A stretch of 64,000 bases of DNA from Corydoras sp. C115 (GCA_019802505.1 JAFMOC010000031.1:290001-354000); one strand, 5' to 3'; counted from the first letter of the stretch, positions 48,195-60,200 are shown. The notes: a model not told the origin generated them from the letters alone. Program-made: numbers and translations.

Positions 48195-48596
48195 TTTATT
48201 CATTCATTCATTCATTCATTATCTCCCGCTTTATCCTCTATTAGGGTCGCGGGGGGGGGGGGGGGGGGTTCCCCATGCCCATCCAGGGGAGAACGTCTCG
48301 GGCGCTGGGCAGATAGACCCAGGACAGGGCGCCAATCCATCACTGGGCACACACTCACTCACACAGAACCCGGAGAAACCCACGCGGACACGGGGAGAAC
48401 ACACTCTATATGGGGCAATTTGGAGAATTCAATTCATTACTTGATCCATTTTTGCGGGGGGGGGGACTGTGGGAGGAAAGCGAAGAACCCGGAGGAAACC
48501 CACGTGGACACGGGGAGAACATGGAAACTCCACCCAGATGGGTATTCGAACCGGGAGTCCCTAGTGCTGAGAGGAGAACATGCTAAACCACTTTTA
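48195..48596 (-). mobile_element. Main SINE, reverse, internally rearranged
   Basis: The segment AACCCGGAGAAACCCACGCG occurs twice, before and after the CTATATGGGGC block, with a stray G-run. Confidence 0.8.
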
Positions 48597-48600
48597 TAAT

Positions 48601-48934
48601 TCATTCATTCATTATCTCCCGCTTTATCCACTATTAGGGTCGCGGTGGGGTTCCCCATGCCCATCCAGGAGAGATCGTTTCGGGCGCTGGGCAGATACAC
48701 CCAGGACAGGGCACCAATCGCTGGGCACACACACACTCACACAGACACACTCTATATGGGGCAATTTGGAGAATTCAATTGACCTTGTTTTTGGACTGTG
48801 GGAGGAAACCGGAGAACCCGGAGGAAACCCACGCGGACACGGGGAGAAACAAACTCCACCCAGATGGGGATTCGAACCGGGAATCCCTAGCGCTGAGAGG
48901 CGAACGTGCTAAACCACTAAGCCACCGTGCCGTA
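48601..48934 (-). mobile_element. Main SINE, full length, reverse
   Basis: TATAGTAGTTTAT lies on both sides of the 48195-48934 pair (48187-48199 and 48933-48945), so the pair behaves as one inserted block. Confidence 0.88.
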
Positions 48935-49259
48935 TAGTAGTTTATATGATATAAATTAATCATGTTAAATTAAATTAATTAAAAAAATTAATTAATCCTG
49001 AAATCTAAAACGTTATATGTCGTAACAAGTCACACAGAAACCTTTCTCCCCTCAGTTAATCGTGTTAATTATCACTAAATTAACAATAAGGCTGAAAAAA
49101 ATAAATTAAAATAAAAGAAAGAAAGAAAGAAAGAAAGAAAGAACCTAATGTTGCAATCGTTAACAGAAATACGGTAACGGCTATCCGTCCAGTCGCTAGC
49201 GGACACCTGTAATTATGGATGTGTCGTAATTAAACTAATGATCAGGTTAATTAACTCAC

Positions 49260-49500
49260 CTTTAAATGCTCTAATGCTCTAAATGTTCACGGTCCGCGTC
49301 GCTTTCACGGCGGGGTTCATGATCGCTGTACGGAATGCAGTTCCGGAGACCGACTCGTCCGCTGGGGCTCTGAGTTTGAAGCCGAGTCGTGACGATTCCT
49401 TGCAGTTGCATCATGGGAGTTGTGGTTCGTCGCGCTGTTGTATGCCTAACAGCTCGAGCTGGCGGTCTCGGGGCTTTGAGGTTGTTTGTTTATCTTTAGT
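49260..49500 (-). promoter_or_regulatory. ergic2: Likely ERGIC2 noncoding first exon and promoter
   Basis: On the minus strand a strong donor AAAG|GTGAGT ends an exon at 49260. Upstream DNA (49290-49500) is CpG-rich and free of SINEs. It contains, on the minus strand at about 49408-49427, ACCACAACTCCCATGATGCA, close to the ZNF143/Staf site ACTACAATTCCCAGAATGC (from memory). Such a site is common in housekeeping promoters. The start site itself is not visible. Confidence 0.55.
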
Positions 49501-49738
49501 TTGTTTGCTGACGCGTCGCTCACACAATGTGCAAACATCCCGAGAGAGATGCGTTTTAACAACGACGATTTAGAGAGAAAGCGGAGGATTTAATGCTTTA
49601 GAACAGTTTGAACCAATGAGATGAGTCGGAAATGTCACGGGACACGCGGATTAAAATAATAATAATTCATTTGTAATTAATTAAGACAAGAACCTGAATG
49701 AACTTCGACAGTTTTATATATATATAAAAATTTTTCGA

Positions 49739-49741
49739 CAA

Positions 49742-49808
<67 letters not shown>
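49739..49808. repeat. (TA)n microsatellite
   Basis: About 33 TA units directly followed by a rearranged SINE pair. Confidence 0.95.
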
Positions 49809-49812
<4 letters not shown>

Positions 49813-50305
49813 CACGGTGGCTTAGTGGTTTAACGTTCTCCTTCAGCGCTAGGGCTAGGGATTTTCGAATTCCCATCTTGGAGTTTCATTATCCCCGTGT
49901 CGTGGGTTTCCCGCTTTATCCCCTCTATCAAGGGTCGCCCCATATAGAGGGGGGGCGGAGGGGTGCCCAGCGATGGATTGCCCATCCTGGGGGAGAGACG
50001 TTTTCGGGCGCTGGGGGCAGAGGATAAAGCGGGAGAGACCCAGGACAGGATCCCAATCCATCGCTGAGCGGTTCCCATTCGGGGGACACGTCTCAGATAG
50101 ACACAGGACGGACAATACACACTCTACTATGGGGCAATTTTGAGAACTCAATTGACTTGATCCATGTTTTTGGACTGTGGGAGGAACCCGGAGGAAACCC
50201 ACGCGGACACGGAGAGAACATGGAAATTCCACCCAGATGGGGATTCGAACCAGGAATCCCTAGCGCGAGGAGAACATGCTAAACCATTAAGCCACCGTGC
50301 CGCCA
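49808..50305. mobile_element. Scrambled inverted pair of SINEs
   Basis: Starts as a plus copy (GCGGCACGGTGGCTTAGTGG) and ends as a minus copy (AAGCCACCGTGCCGCC). The middle mixes pieces of both orientations with many deletions, beside a long (TA)n tract. Confidence 0.8.
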
Positions 50306-50649
50306 TCCTGTATATAATTTGGTTCGACATCTAGAGCAATTAATTTATTCCTTAAAGCACAGAAAGCTGTTTCTGACAGTTATATGCACATAACTTTGTG
50401 GCAATAGCTTGAATTAAATGTTAAATTAAATTAAATTTGGATACAAGACTTTAATTGTAATGTTTGGCTGTATTTGGGACACGAATTGAGCCAGGCCTTT
50501 AAATTGGACTTATATACAAACTAATGTTCTTTAATAGAAGCAATTTGTGATTTTACTTTTTTTAATGTGTCTTATTACTTTATTTACATATAGGCATGGA
50601 TAATAAATCTACAATTACATTATTTAGTCCATTTATTTCTCTGAAGCTT

Positions 50650-50850
50650 TGTTAGTCCCCTTTATTCTGTTCTTCAATGATCAAGACCCCCCCACCCCAC
50701 CCACATTCCCATGACAGAGCAGATGCTATTTGGGCGATGTATCATTCACAGCTCTTCAGTGAGACTAACAGTTCAGCAGCACTGCTGTGAAACACGGATA
50801 TGCGCCTGATAAAGTGACCAGTCGGTGCATTTAGTATATATTTCAATTTA
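50650..50850. mobile_element. Tc1-type element fragment
   Basis: TTCTTCAATGATCAAGACCC, GAGCAGATGCTATTTGGG and CAGCAGCACTGCTGTGAAAC match the interior of a long dispersed fish element (from memory). Possibly within or just past the KXD1 3'UTR. Confidence 0.45.
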
Positions 50851-51239
50851 GTAATTAATCCTTTATTCACTGTTATACAGAATAATTACTGTATTAATAA
50901 TCTAGTCTCTTTTTTTTTAACCACAGTTTAAAAACAGAAAGAAAACACAAGACCAAACATACAGTCTGAATTTAATCATCAAACATTTAGAGCGAACTGA
51001 TGTTTTAAATCACATCAGCTGATTAACTCCTAAATTAATGAAATGTTTAACACTAAAAATAACAGCAACAAACACGGAGCGACAATAAATTATCAACCGA
51101 AAAGAAGTACGGTTTCTGAGGACTTCATTAACTACAGTGAGGTTAGGTTTAAACACGTGCCAAGCGCTCGAACAGATCACGTCCTGTATACAATCAGAAA
51201 GAGAGTCGCGGCTCTGCAGAAACAACCCCCCGCTTTAAA

Positions 51240-53973
51240 CTAAATCTCGGCTGAATCCGGGCCCTCGTCCAGCAGCACGACCCTCTCTGGACTGTTAGAC
51301 GTAGGTGTGTCGGGATGACCCTGGGACAGTTCCTCCGAGAAGTGGCTGACGGTGGGAGAGATCACGTCGGGGCTTGAGTCGCATGACTCTGTACTCTGCT
51401 CTGACGTGGCAATGGTGGTGGCCACACTGGGAGGGACGGGGTCAAACTCGTCTTCGTCCTCCTCCAGGCTAGAGGCCTCGCGGATGTCTGTTTTATATGA
51501 GCGGGATGAGAAAGTGTGTTAATTACAGAGAGTCTTCTGATCGAGTCACTGGATTTAAGGAGAGTAAATAATGGCCTTACTGCTGAATGCTTCAGGATAC
51601 TGTTTCGCTATTTTGCCTTTTAACGTCCTGAAATGATAGAGAACAGGTATTAGGGTTATTTTTAAGGAGTTACACATATACCTACAGTACCAGTCATAAG
51701 TTTGGACAAGCCCCTTTCTGCTCCACCTATTCTCCATGTTCTCAGTTCTACTTATGGTGAGGATTGACTTTGTAGTTCTACAATTCCAGACTGTACTACA
51801 CCTGTTTGTGTTCTACGGTACATACTGTGTACTCTGTTATAATGGTCAGGACCCCAATAGTACCACCACAGAGAAGGGATAGTTTTATTTGGTCAAAACA
51901 CAGAGAACCATCGGGGGACTAACAAAAAACAAAAAGAACAGATGGACTACAGTCTGTGATTGTAAAACTACAAAGTCCTTCCATATGGTAAGATGAAGTA
52001 TTTAAATGTGTGTATGTTTGCATATAAAGCGTAACATGATATGATAGGGCGGCACGGTGGCTTAGTGGTTTAGTACGTTCGCCTCTCAGCACTAGGGATT
52101 CCCGGTTCGAATCCCCATCTGGGTGGAGTTTCCATGTTCTCCCCGTGTCTGCGTGGGTTTCCTCCGGGTTCTCCGGTTTCCTCCCGCAGTCCAAAAACAT
52201 GGATCAAGTCAATTGAGTTCTCCAAATTGCCCCATATAGAGTGTGAGTGAGTGTGTGCCCAGCGATAGATTGGCATCCTGTCCTGGGTGTATCTGCCCAG
52301 CGCCCAAAACGTTCTCCCCTGGATGGGCATGGGGAACCCCACCGCGACCCTAATAGAGGATAAAGCGGGAGATAATGAATGAATGAATGATGTGATGGAG
52401 CCTTTTCTGTTTCTGCCCCCTCACTATGGAACGCTCTCCCTAAAAAACGCTCTCCCGTCTCCTTTACGGGACACCTCCGACCTGTCTACTTTTAAATCAC
52501 TTCTGAAAACCCATCTGTTTCGGATTGCTTTTAACCTCTGATTTCATTTTAATTTGATATTTTATTTCTGGGCGGCACGGTGGCTTAATGGTTTAGCATG
52601 TTCTCCTCTCAGCGCTAGGGATTCCCGGTTCGAATCCCCATCTGGGTGGAGTTTCCATGTTCTCCCCGTGTCCGCGTGGGTTTCCTCTGGGTTCTCCGGT
52701 TTCCTCCCACAATCCAAAAACATGGATCAAGGTCAATTGAGTTCTCCAAATTGCCCCATATAGAGTGTGTGTTTGTGAGTGAGTGTGTGCACAGCAATAG
52801 ATTGGCGCCCTGTCCTGGGTGGGTCTGCCCAGTGCCCGAAACGTTGTCCCCTGGATGGGCATGGGGAACCCCCCCCCGCGACCCTAATGTAGGATAAAGC
52901 GGAAGATAATGAATGAATGAATAATGAATTTTATTTCTGTCTGCTTTTTAATTTTGCTTCTCGTATTGTGTAACTAGGCGGCACGGTGGCTTAGTGGTCA
53001 GCACGTTCTCCTCTCAGCACTAGGGATTCCCGGTTCGAATCCCCATCTGGGTGGAGTTTCCATGTTCTCCCCGTGTCTGCGTGGGTTTCCTCCGGGTTCT
53101 CCGGTTTCCTCCCACAGTCCAAAAACATGGATCAAGTCAATTGAATTCTCTAAAATTGCCCCATATAGAGTGTGTCTGTGTGAGTGAGTGTGTGCCCAGC
53201 GATGGATTGGCGCCCTGTCCTGGGTGTATCTGCCCAGCGCCCGAGATGTTCTCCCCTGGATGGGCATGGGGAACCCCACCGCGACCCTAATAGAGGATAA
53301 AGCGGGAGATAATGAATGAATGAATGTATTGTGTAACTGTGTTAGTGTTTAATATTTCTTGTATGTTTTTAATGATCTCCTGCTTTATCTGTTTTTGTAA
53401 AGCGTCCTTGAGGTCCCTAAAGCGCTATATAAATAAAATGTATTATTATTATTATTATTTAAGTCTGCACCATCATTAAAATCTGACACAGGGCTCTCTT
53501 TAGGATCCGTGGGTTCAGTTTGCTGACTCGTTCTGTTTTGGGCAGATTACAGGGTACAGTGTGTTTATAGTGCTCTCATGCACAGGTGTATATTTTAATG
53601 CACACAGCACCTTATTCTGCGAAAAACGCCGTCCAGGTCCTTCTTCATCTCGATCAGGGTGCGAGTGTGAAGCAGAAAGCGATCGTTCATCTGCTGAAGC
53701 CGCACGTTGGACAAGCCATTAAAGTTAATCAGCATCTCGTTTGTCTTCTCGAATCGGTCCAGCCTCGGTGGAAAGACAAACATAGACCTTTGTGATTTCT
53801 TTCTTTTAATGGAACGCATCTGAAAAAAGTGGTTTGGACGCAGGACAAGCCTCTTGTTCCGTGGGGATGGAAACCTACATGTGCTTCTGAGCCTGAATGA
53901 TGGCGTTCACGTCCTCAGAGTTGACCATGCTCAGCATCCTGCCGCAGAACACCCCCGAGGCTGACGGCTCCAT
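51240..53973 (-). CDS. kxd1: KXD1, KxDL motif-containing protein 1 (complete, 4 exons)
   Basis: Subunit of BORC, the lysosome-associated complex that recruits ARL8 and kinesin for lysosome positioning. Exons in transcript order: 53973-53879, 53763-53611, 51627-51581 and 51487-51240; 543 nt, 180 residues (human 176, from memory). It starts MEPSASGVFCGRMLSMVNSE, continues with a predicted helical core LDRFEKTNEMLINFNGLSN, and carries the family KxDL motif as KKDL at residues 72-75. An acidic stretch LEEDEDEFDPVPPS precedes a Ser/Thr-rich tail containing IATSEQSTESCDSSPD. An acceptor at 53981 implies an upstream noncoding exon. A minus-strand AATAAA at 50867-50862 could end a ~370-nt 3'UTR. The 1.95 kb intron between exons 2 and 3 holds three SINEs and a LINE tail. 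Confidence 0.95.
51683..51985. mobile_element. Tc1-type dispersed element (CAGTACCAGTCA ends)
   Basis: Starts ACAGTACCAGTCATAAGTTT and holds AACTACAAAGTCC and TGGACTACAGTCTG as inverted partners of GACTTTGTAGTTCTAC. Same family as 28165-28345, 35625-35740 and 63299-63600. It lies in a KXD1 intron. Confidence 0.6.
52047..52390 (+). mobile_element. Main SINE, full length
   Basis: KXD1 intron, antisense to the gene. Confidence 0.9.
52571..52924 (+). mobile_element. Main SINE in a LINE tail
   Basis: TTTTATTTCTG target duplication around it; interrupts the LINE at 52390-53460. Confidence 0.92.
52976..53326 (+). mobile_element. Main SINE in a LINE tail
   Basis: TATTGTGTAACT target duplication around it; second insertion into the same LINE. 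Confidence 0.92.
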
Positions 53974-54088
53974 GCTGCACCTCGCACACAAACGCCAATC
54001 GTAAAGATATTTATAACAAACAGAGAGTTTTAGATCAAAACTTTCAAAATCAATAACATTTAGAGGAATCTTTAGAGGAAGGGAAGGA

Positions 54089-54442
54089 GGGCGGCACTGT
54101 GGCTTAGTGGTTTAGCATGTTCTCCTCTCAGCGCTAGGGATTCCCGGTTTGAATCCCAATCTGGGTGGAGTTTCCATGTTCTCCCCGTGTCTGCGTGGGT
54201 TTCCTCCGGGTTCTCCGGTTTCCTCCCACAGTCCAAAAACATGGATCAAGTCAATTGAGTTCTCCAAATTGCCCCATATAGAGTGTGTCTGTGTGAGTGA
54301 GTGTGTGCCCAGTGATAGATTGCCCCCCTGTCCTGGGTGTATCTGCCCAGCGCCCGAAACGTTCTCCCCTGGATGGGCATGGGGAACCCCCCCCCACCCC
54401 GTGACCCTAATAGAGGATAAAGCGAAAGATAATGGATGGATG
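54089..54442 (+). mobile_element. Main SINE, full length
   Basis: Upstream of the KXD1 start codon, in its presumed 5'UTR intron. Confidence 0.9.
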
Positions 54443-54455
54443 GGATGGGAAGGGG

Positions 54456-54755
54456 GCGGCACGGTGGCTTAGTGGTTTAGCATGTTCTCCTCTCAGCGCT
54501 AGGGATTCCCGGTTTGAATCCCAATCTGGGTGGAGTTTCCATGTTCTCCCCGTGTCCGCGTGGGTTTCCTCCGGGTTCTCTGGTTTCCTCCCACAGTCCA
54601 AAACCATGGATCAAGTCAATTGAGTCAAATGAGAGTGTGTCTGTGTGTGAGTGAGTGTGTGTCCAGTGATAGATTGGCCTCCTGTACTGGGTGTATCTGC
54701 CCATGCCCCCCCCCCCCAATAGAGGATAAAGCTGAAGATAATGGATGGATGGGAT
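54456..54755 (+). mobile_element. Main SINE with internal deletions
   Basis: Lacks the CCAAATTGCCCCATAT block; 14 bp after the previous copy. Confidence 0.85.
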
Positions 54756-54779
54756 AGTCCAGTCACCCTACATAGGGGC

Positions 54780-54862
54780 AATTACATAGCGCCAATCCAT
54801 CGCTGGGCACACACTCACTCACACAGACACACTCTACATGGGGCAATTTTTTTGAGAATTTA
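54780..54862 (-). mobile_element. SINE fragment, reverse
   Basis: GCCAATCCATCGCTGGGCAC to TGGGGCAATTT only. Confidence 0.75.
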
Positions 54863-55254
54863 ATTCATCACCTGATAAACTCCAGCCTTCATTCAAACGA
54901 TAATCGGATATCCAATCACAGCCGCCGGATCCTCATCAAACGGTCTGGTTCTAATAGCAGAACAAATTTAATGATCGCTGCAGGATTTCAGACGAAGTCT
55001 TGTTGTCTAAATGTCACATGACAATAATGTTCTTCTCTGAACGGAATATGGTGACGTTGTGGATAAAGCACATCCATTGCGCCTTCTACTGAACGGAAAG
55101 AGAAGTACAGTCACAAAATGAATTAACTTTAAAAAATAACAAACTATGACTTTATTGCTGAAAATTGAACTGAAATAAAGTTGAATCTTAAAAATTTCAA
55201 CAATCTGTTTTCTCCAGAACAAGAATCATCTAAGACATCTTGCCTCCCGCTCCT

Positions 55255-55602
55255 TAATATCCATCCATCCATTATCTCCCGCTTTATCCTCTATTAGGGT
55301 CGCGGGGGGGGTTCCCCATGCCCATCCAGGGGAGAACGTCTCGGGCGCTGGGCAGATAGACCCAGGACAGGACGCCAATCTATCTCTGGGCACACACTCA
55401 CGCACACACACACACACTTTATATGGGGCAATTTGGAGAACTCAATTGACTTGATCCATGTTTTTGGACTGTGGGAGGAAACCGGAGAACCCGGAGGAAA
55501 CCCACGCGGACACGAGGAGAACATGGAAACTCAACCCAGATGGGGATTCGAACCGGGAATCCCTAGTGCTGAGAGGAGAACGTGCTAAACCACTAAGCCG
55601 CC
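55255..55602 (-). mobile_element. Main SINE, full length, reverse
   Basis: CTCCTTAA(T/A)AT flanks it on both sides (55249 and 55608), a target duplication. Confidence 0.9.
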
Positions 55603-55726
55603 CACTCCTTAAAATATAATTCTTAATTTTATATTTTTTTATCAATTATACCAATTATACAAGAAAATTTGCATAACTGACGCACGTTTTTCAGCAGGAA
55701 TTGATTACAAATCGTTGTACCACCCC

Positions 55727-55815
55727 CAGGATTCCTGGTTCGAATCCCCATCTGGGTGGAGTTTCCATGTTCTCCCCGTGTCCGCGTGGGTTTCCTCCGA
55801 GTTCTCCGGTTTCCT
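55727..55815 (+). mobile_element. SINE central fragment
   Basis: Box B to TTCTCCGGTTTCCT only. Confidence 0.8.
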
Positions 55816-55859
55816 ATTTTAATATTTACACTTACAAATCAACATATTATTAACGTATT

Positions 55860-56020
55860 ATTAACGTTCTTAAGTGGCCGTTGCGTCTGTGTAGCGATTT
55901 AAAAAGTCATAATGGTTGGCAGTCGGGCCTTTTAAACGATGCTACCGCCGAGCGCTACCGTAATACTCGGTGTGTAAGCGCAACGCGGCGTCAAACTTAA
56001 AATGAATATTAAATATAAGT
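55860..56020. promoter_or_regulatory. Possible shared KXD1/EDC3 promoter region
   Basis: KXD1 (-) and EDC3 (+) are divergent and both have spliced 5'UTRs. Between them, about 55870-56000 is the only SINE-free, CpG-containing stretch (for example GCCGAGCGCTACCG and GCAACGCGGCGTC). No TATA box or first-exon donor could be placed. Inference from position and composition. Confidence 0.3.
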
Positions 56021-56390
56021 ATAACTTGAGGGAATAATACTGTGTTTTGTTTTAGTATCGTGATTAAATACTAACAATTTATATTAAATACGTGATTATA
56101 TAGCAGTCGTTTTTTCTGTGTGCGTTGGTAGTTGAGTATTTACGGTTTTTAACATGGTTAACGCAGACAAACTCTTGTTTCTTTGTCCTTAAACAAAACG
56201 AACATTAACAATAAAGAACGAACGTCTTTATTTTGCTATATTCTCATGTGGTTAATGAAAAGCTGGGCTTGGAAATATAAAACCCGATCAGATTTTTTTT
56301 TTAATTTTTTTATTGAAGCCAAAAATGTATTTCCAAACTACGAAATCATTGGATGACATTATTAAGTGTTCTGCTCTGTCCATGACCCAA

Positions 56391-56732
56391 AGTTCATTCA
56401 TTCATTATCTCCCGCTTTATCCTCTATTAGGGTTGCTGTGGGGTTCCCCATGCCCATCCAGGGGAGAACGTCTCGGGCACTGGGCAGAAACACCCAGGAC
56501 AGGACTCCAATCCATCGCTGGGCACACACACACTCACACTCTATATGGGGCAATTTTTGAGAATTCAATTGACTTGATCCATGTTTTTGGACTGTGGGTG
56601 GAAACCGGAGAACCCGGAGGAAACCCACGCGGACACGGGGAGAACATGGAAACTCCACCCAGATGGGGATTCGAACCGGGAATCCCTGGTGCTGAGAGGA
56701 GAACGTGCTAAACCACTAAGCCACTGTGCCGC
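56391..56732 (-). mobile_element. Main SINE, full length, reverse
   Basis: Between KXD1 and EDC3. Confidence 0.9.
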
Positions 56733-56878
56733 CATGTATATTTCATTCTGGTATAAATCTGTGAATGCACTCAAACTCAAACAGACTTAAACTGTCTGTT
56801 AATTATTACATTTGCATTTACTACTATTATAATTTATACTATTATATTTATTTACCTTTATTAATATTACTATTAATT

Positions 56879-57187
56879 AGGCGGCACGGTGGCTTAGTGG
56901 TTAGCACGTTCGCCTCTCAGGGCTAGGGATTCCCGGTTCGAATCCCCATCTGGGTGGAGTTTCCATGTTCTCCCCGTGTCTGCGTGGGTTTCCTCCGGGT
57001 TCTCCGGTTTCCTCCCACAGTCCAAAAACATGGATCAAGGTGTATTTGTGTGAGTGTGTGCCCAGCGATGGATTGGCGCCCTGTCCTGGGTCTATCTGCC
57101 CAGCGCCCGAGACGTTCTCCCCTGGATGGGCATGGGGAACCCCACCCCCCGCGACCCTAATAGAGGATAAAGCGGGAGATAATGGAT
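56879..57187 (+). mobile_element. Main SINE, internal deletion; last copy in the window
   Basis: Lacks the CAATTGAGTTCTCC...TATAG block. Ends 93 bp before the EDC3 start codon. No further copy is seen to 64000. Confidence 0.9.
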
Positions 57188-57279
57188 GAATTATCTGAAT
57201 AAAGAAAGCCTTAATTGAACACGTCTGATGGTATGAAGCCTGACTGCTGACTCTCTGAAACAGGTCGTCGTCTGACAGA

Positions 57280-60200
57280 ATGGCAGCCGATTGGTTAGGA
57301 AGCCTCGTTTCCATCAACTGCGGCCCGAGTTTAGGAGTGTATCAGGGAGAAGTGTCGTCTGTGGATCAGACCAGGCAAACCATCTCCCTCAGACAACCCT
57401 TTCATAATGGGATCAAGTGCTCGATGCCCGAGGTCATGTTCAGGTGGGTGCATCGGTTACACTGCAGACACAAACACACGCGGTGGTGCACATTCACACA
57501 CCGGAGCAGTTCATACAGCGTCCACTTGCGCACACGGGAAGAGGAGGAAAGATGAGGATCATCACCCCCCAAACCTCTTTCAATGTTCACAGTGCCATCG
57601 ACATCAAAGAGCTGAAGATCCTGGAAATCCGAAACCTCTCTAACGGAGTGGCAAAACGCAGTGTTCCTGACACTGGCTCGGGATACGCTGGGCGAAAAGA
57701 CAAGGATGGAGGCGGAGGAGGTCCGAGTGCCCCGGTGACGGTACCCAAGACTGAAGCCAGGCCTCGGGATGGAGGCATGTCGCCCTCACAGCACTATTCT
57801 AAGAGCTATGTGGAGCGCCATGCAGAAATAACCGGCCAGAATAAAGGCTTCAGACGGAGACACAACTCCTGTGAGTATTCCATAATGACTTCACACACAC
57901 ACACACACTGATTTAAGCACACTTACACACTTTACTTGGTGTTTACAAAGTGCTGTGGCATGAGAGTGTAATTGGGCGGAGCCTGTAAACAGAGGGCAGG
58001 GATAGGAGAGCATAGGCTCCACCCATCCACAACCCTCACACCACATGTACAAACTGAGACAGCTTAAGCTGTAAGCATAAAGCCATTTATTTGCCTTTCA
58101 GGGTCATCCAGCAGTAAAGGTCCAAATCAGGCCACGCCCAAGAAGAACGGCTCCAAAAACGGGCAGCTGAAGAACAAGGACGACGAATGTTTTGGCGATG
58201 GCATGGAGGACGTTCTCGATGAGGACTTCGACTTCGAGGGGAACCTGGCCCTTTTCGACAAAGCGGCCGTCTTCTCGCAGATCGACTCTTCAGACCGGCG
58301 GGGGAACGGCTTACGGAGCCGGGGCAACCTCGCGGAGCAGGCGCCGTCACGTTATCGGCACGACGAGAACATTCTGGAAGGGAAGCCCGTGGTATATAGG
58401 CAGATCATCGTGCCTCAGACTGGGGCAAAAGAGTACAGCACGGGTAAGAGACCTGGATCCGGTACATTCTGCAGACTCCGTCACAGTGCCGTCGTATTAC
58501 ACTTCTGTTTATATGTATGTATATGTTCTCTGTTATTTTAAGACTCGGGGCTGGTGGTCCCCAGTATCTCATACGAGTTGCACAAGCGCTTACTTAACGT
58601 GGCCGAGAGTTACGGTCTGTCTCTGGAGCGTCGGCTGGAGATGACCGGCGTGTGCGCAAGTCAGATGGCCCTCACTCTGCTCGGCGGCCCAAACAGGTGG
58701 GTGCATTTTTTTTTCTTTGCTCTAATGCAGTGATTCTAAATTATTTTCCGTTAAGCCCCCCCCTAGGAAGAAGAAAACTTTTTGCGCCCCCCCCACACAC
58801 ACACACGCACACTCACCCCCCCCCCCCCCATGACAAAATGGGTTGAAAAAGTATTTTTACACGCCCACTGTAGTATGATTTGTCTATAAATTTGTTATAA
58901 GTGCATCTCTTTTATAATAATGTCTCCTTATTAACAATAAAGAAAACAAAAAAGAAAGAAATATAGATCAACTTAGAACAGAATAATTTTATTAACTTTG
59001 TTTTTTAGTTTGTAACAGAAACGAATGAAATCCTTATTTAAACCAGAAACATTTTTGAACTGACTGCATTTGATACTGAAAAATGAAATGATATAAAATC
59101 AATAAATAATAATAAATTCAAATTCATCAGCAACATTAATTCAGGAGCACAATTTATTATTAACACTTTAACCTACAAAACAAAAATGAATACAACAATT
59201 TGTGCTGTTTTTTTTTTTTTTTTTATCAAAATAAGGAAATCAGAACTAATGTCTACAACGTGCCCGTTCTGCAGCACAGCTTTTCTGCAGTAGTTTTCAT
59301 AAAGCGTTATAATTGCTTGCTGTACGCGTCACGTTTTCGATTAAAAACTCAAGCGGTTATTAGCTTGATTGGGGTGTAATGTCTTTAAGTGACGCCTTCA
59401 TTTATTTCACGCTGTCCGCTGCCAACATTTAAAGACACAGAAGACACGCCGGTCTTTCTTCGTCTCCCACCTTATTTAACGTGAAGCCAAGCGCTACATA
59501 CACTCTCCTCGTTTTAACTTTCGGTTGACTTTTGTTGCTCTCATTATGTTAATGTTTTGTTGCTCTCTGTTAAATATTTTTCCGTGTTGTCTCTTGAGGG
59601 TTTGTTCAATGCACTTAATATCACTTGCTCTGTGATTTCTTGTTATGCGCCCCCCCAGGCACCGCACTGCGCCCCCCCAGGGGGGCGCGCTCAACTATTT
59701 GAGAAGCACTGCTCTAATGAATAGACTCACCTGTCTGTCTGTCTGTTTGTTTTTTACAGTGATGTGACCATTTTTATCATTTAATTTTTTTATAGGCTCA
59801 CCCCTAAGAATTTGCACCAGCGCCCCACGGTGGCCCTGCTCTGTGGGCCGCATGTACAGGGAGCTCAGGGAATCAGCTGTGGGCGCCACCTGGCCAATCA
59901 CGAGGTGGAGGTGGTTCTGTTTCTTCCCAACTTTGTGAAGATGCTGGAAGCAATCACTAGTGAACTCACTCTGTTCAGCAAGACCTGCGGCAAACAGGTC
60001 TCCAGTGTCAAAGGTACGATATTCTGCAATTTGTTGGTCTTTCCACATGGTGGCGCGCACGGTCACTGAGCCCTTTGTCAGGGATTTAACCGTCCAACTA
60101 TTTCCCCCTCTCAGATTTGCCAGACACCCCAGTGGACCTGGTCATAAACTGCCTGGACTCTCACGAGAACACCTTTTTGAGGGAGCAGCCTTGGTACAGA

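Larger units (their letters stand above)
52390..53460 (+). mobile_element. LINE 3' end interrupted by two SINEs
   Basis: 52395-52545 resembles the end of an L2/Rex-type reverse transcriptase (ATGGAACGCTCTCCC, TTTAAATCACTTCTGAAAAC, CATCTGTTTCG). The 3' tail at 53385-53460 reads TGTAAAGCGTCCTTGAGG and GCGCTATATAAATAAAATG. Two SINEs split it, each with its own target duplication (TTTTATTTCTG and TATTGTGTAACT). Intron of KXD1. Confidence 0.65.

Noticed and set aside
3751..57187. Dozens of short similar frames reading MFLDCGRKPENPEETHADTG or FHVLPVSAWVSSGFSGFLPQ
   Set aside because: They are the two strands of the SINE central domain, not a gene family.
6671..57187. tRNA-like heads with A and B boxes as possible tRNA genes
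   Set aside because: Each is followed by the SINE body and cannot fold into a full cloverleaf; they are retroposon promoters.
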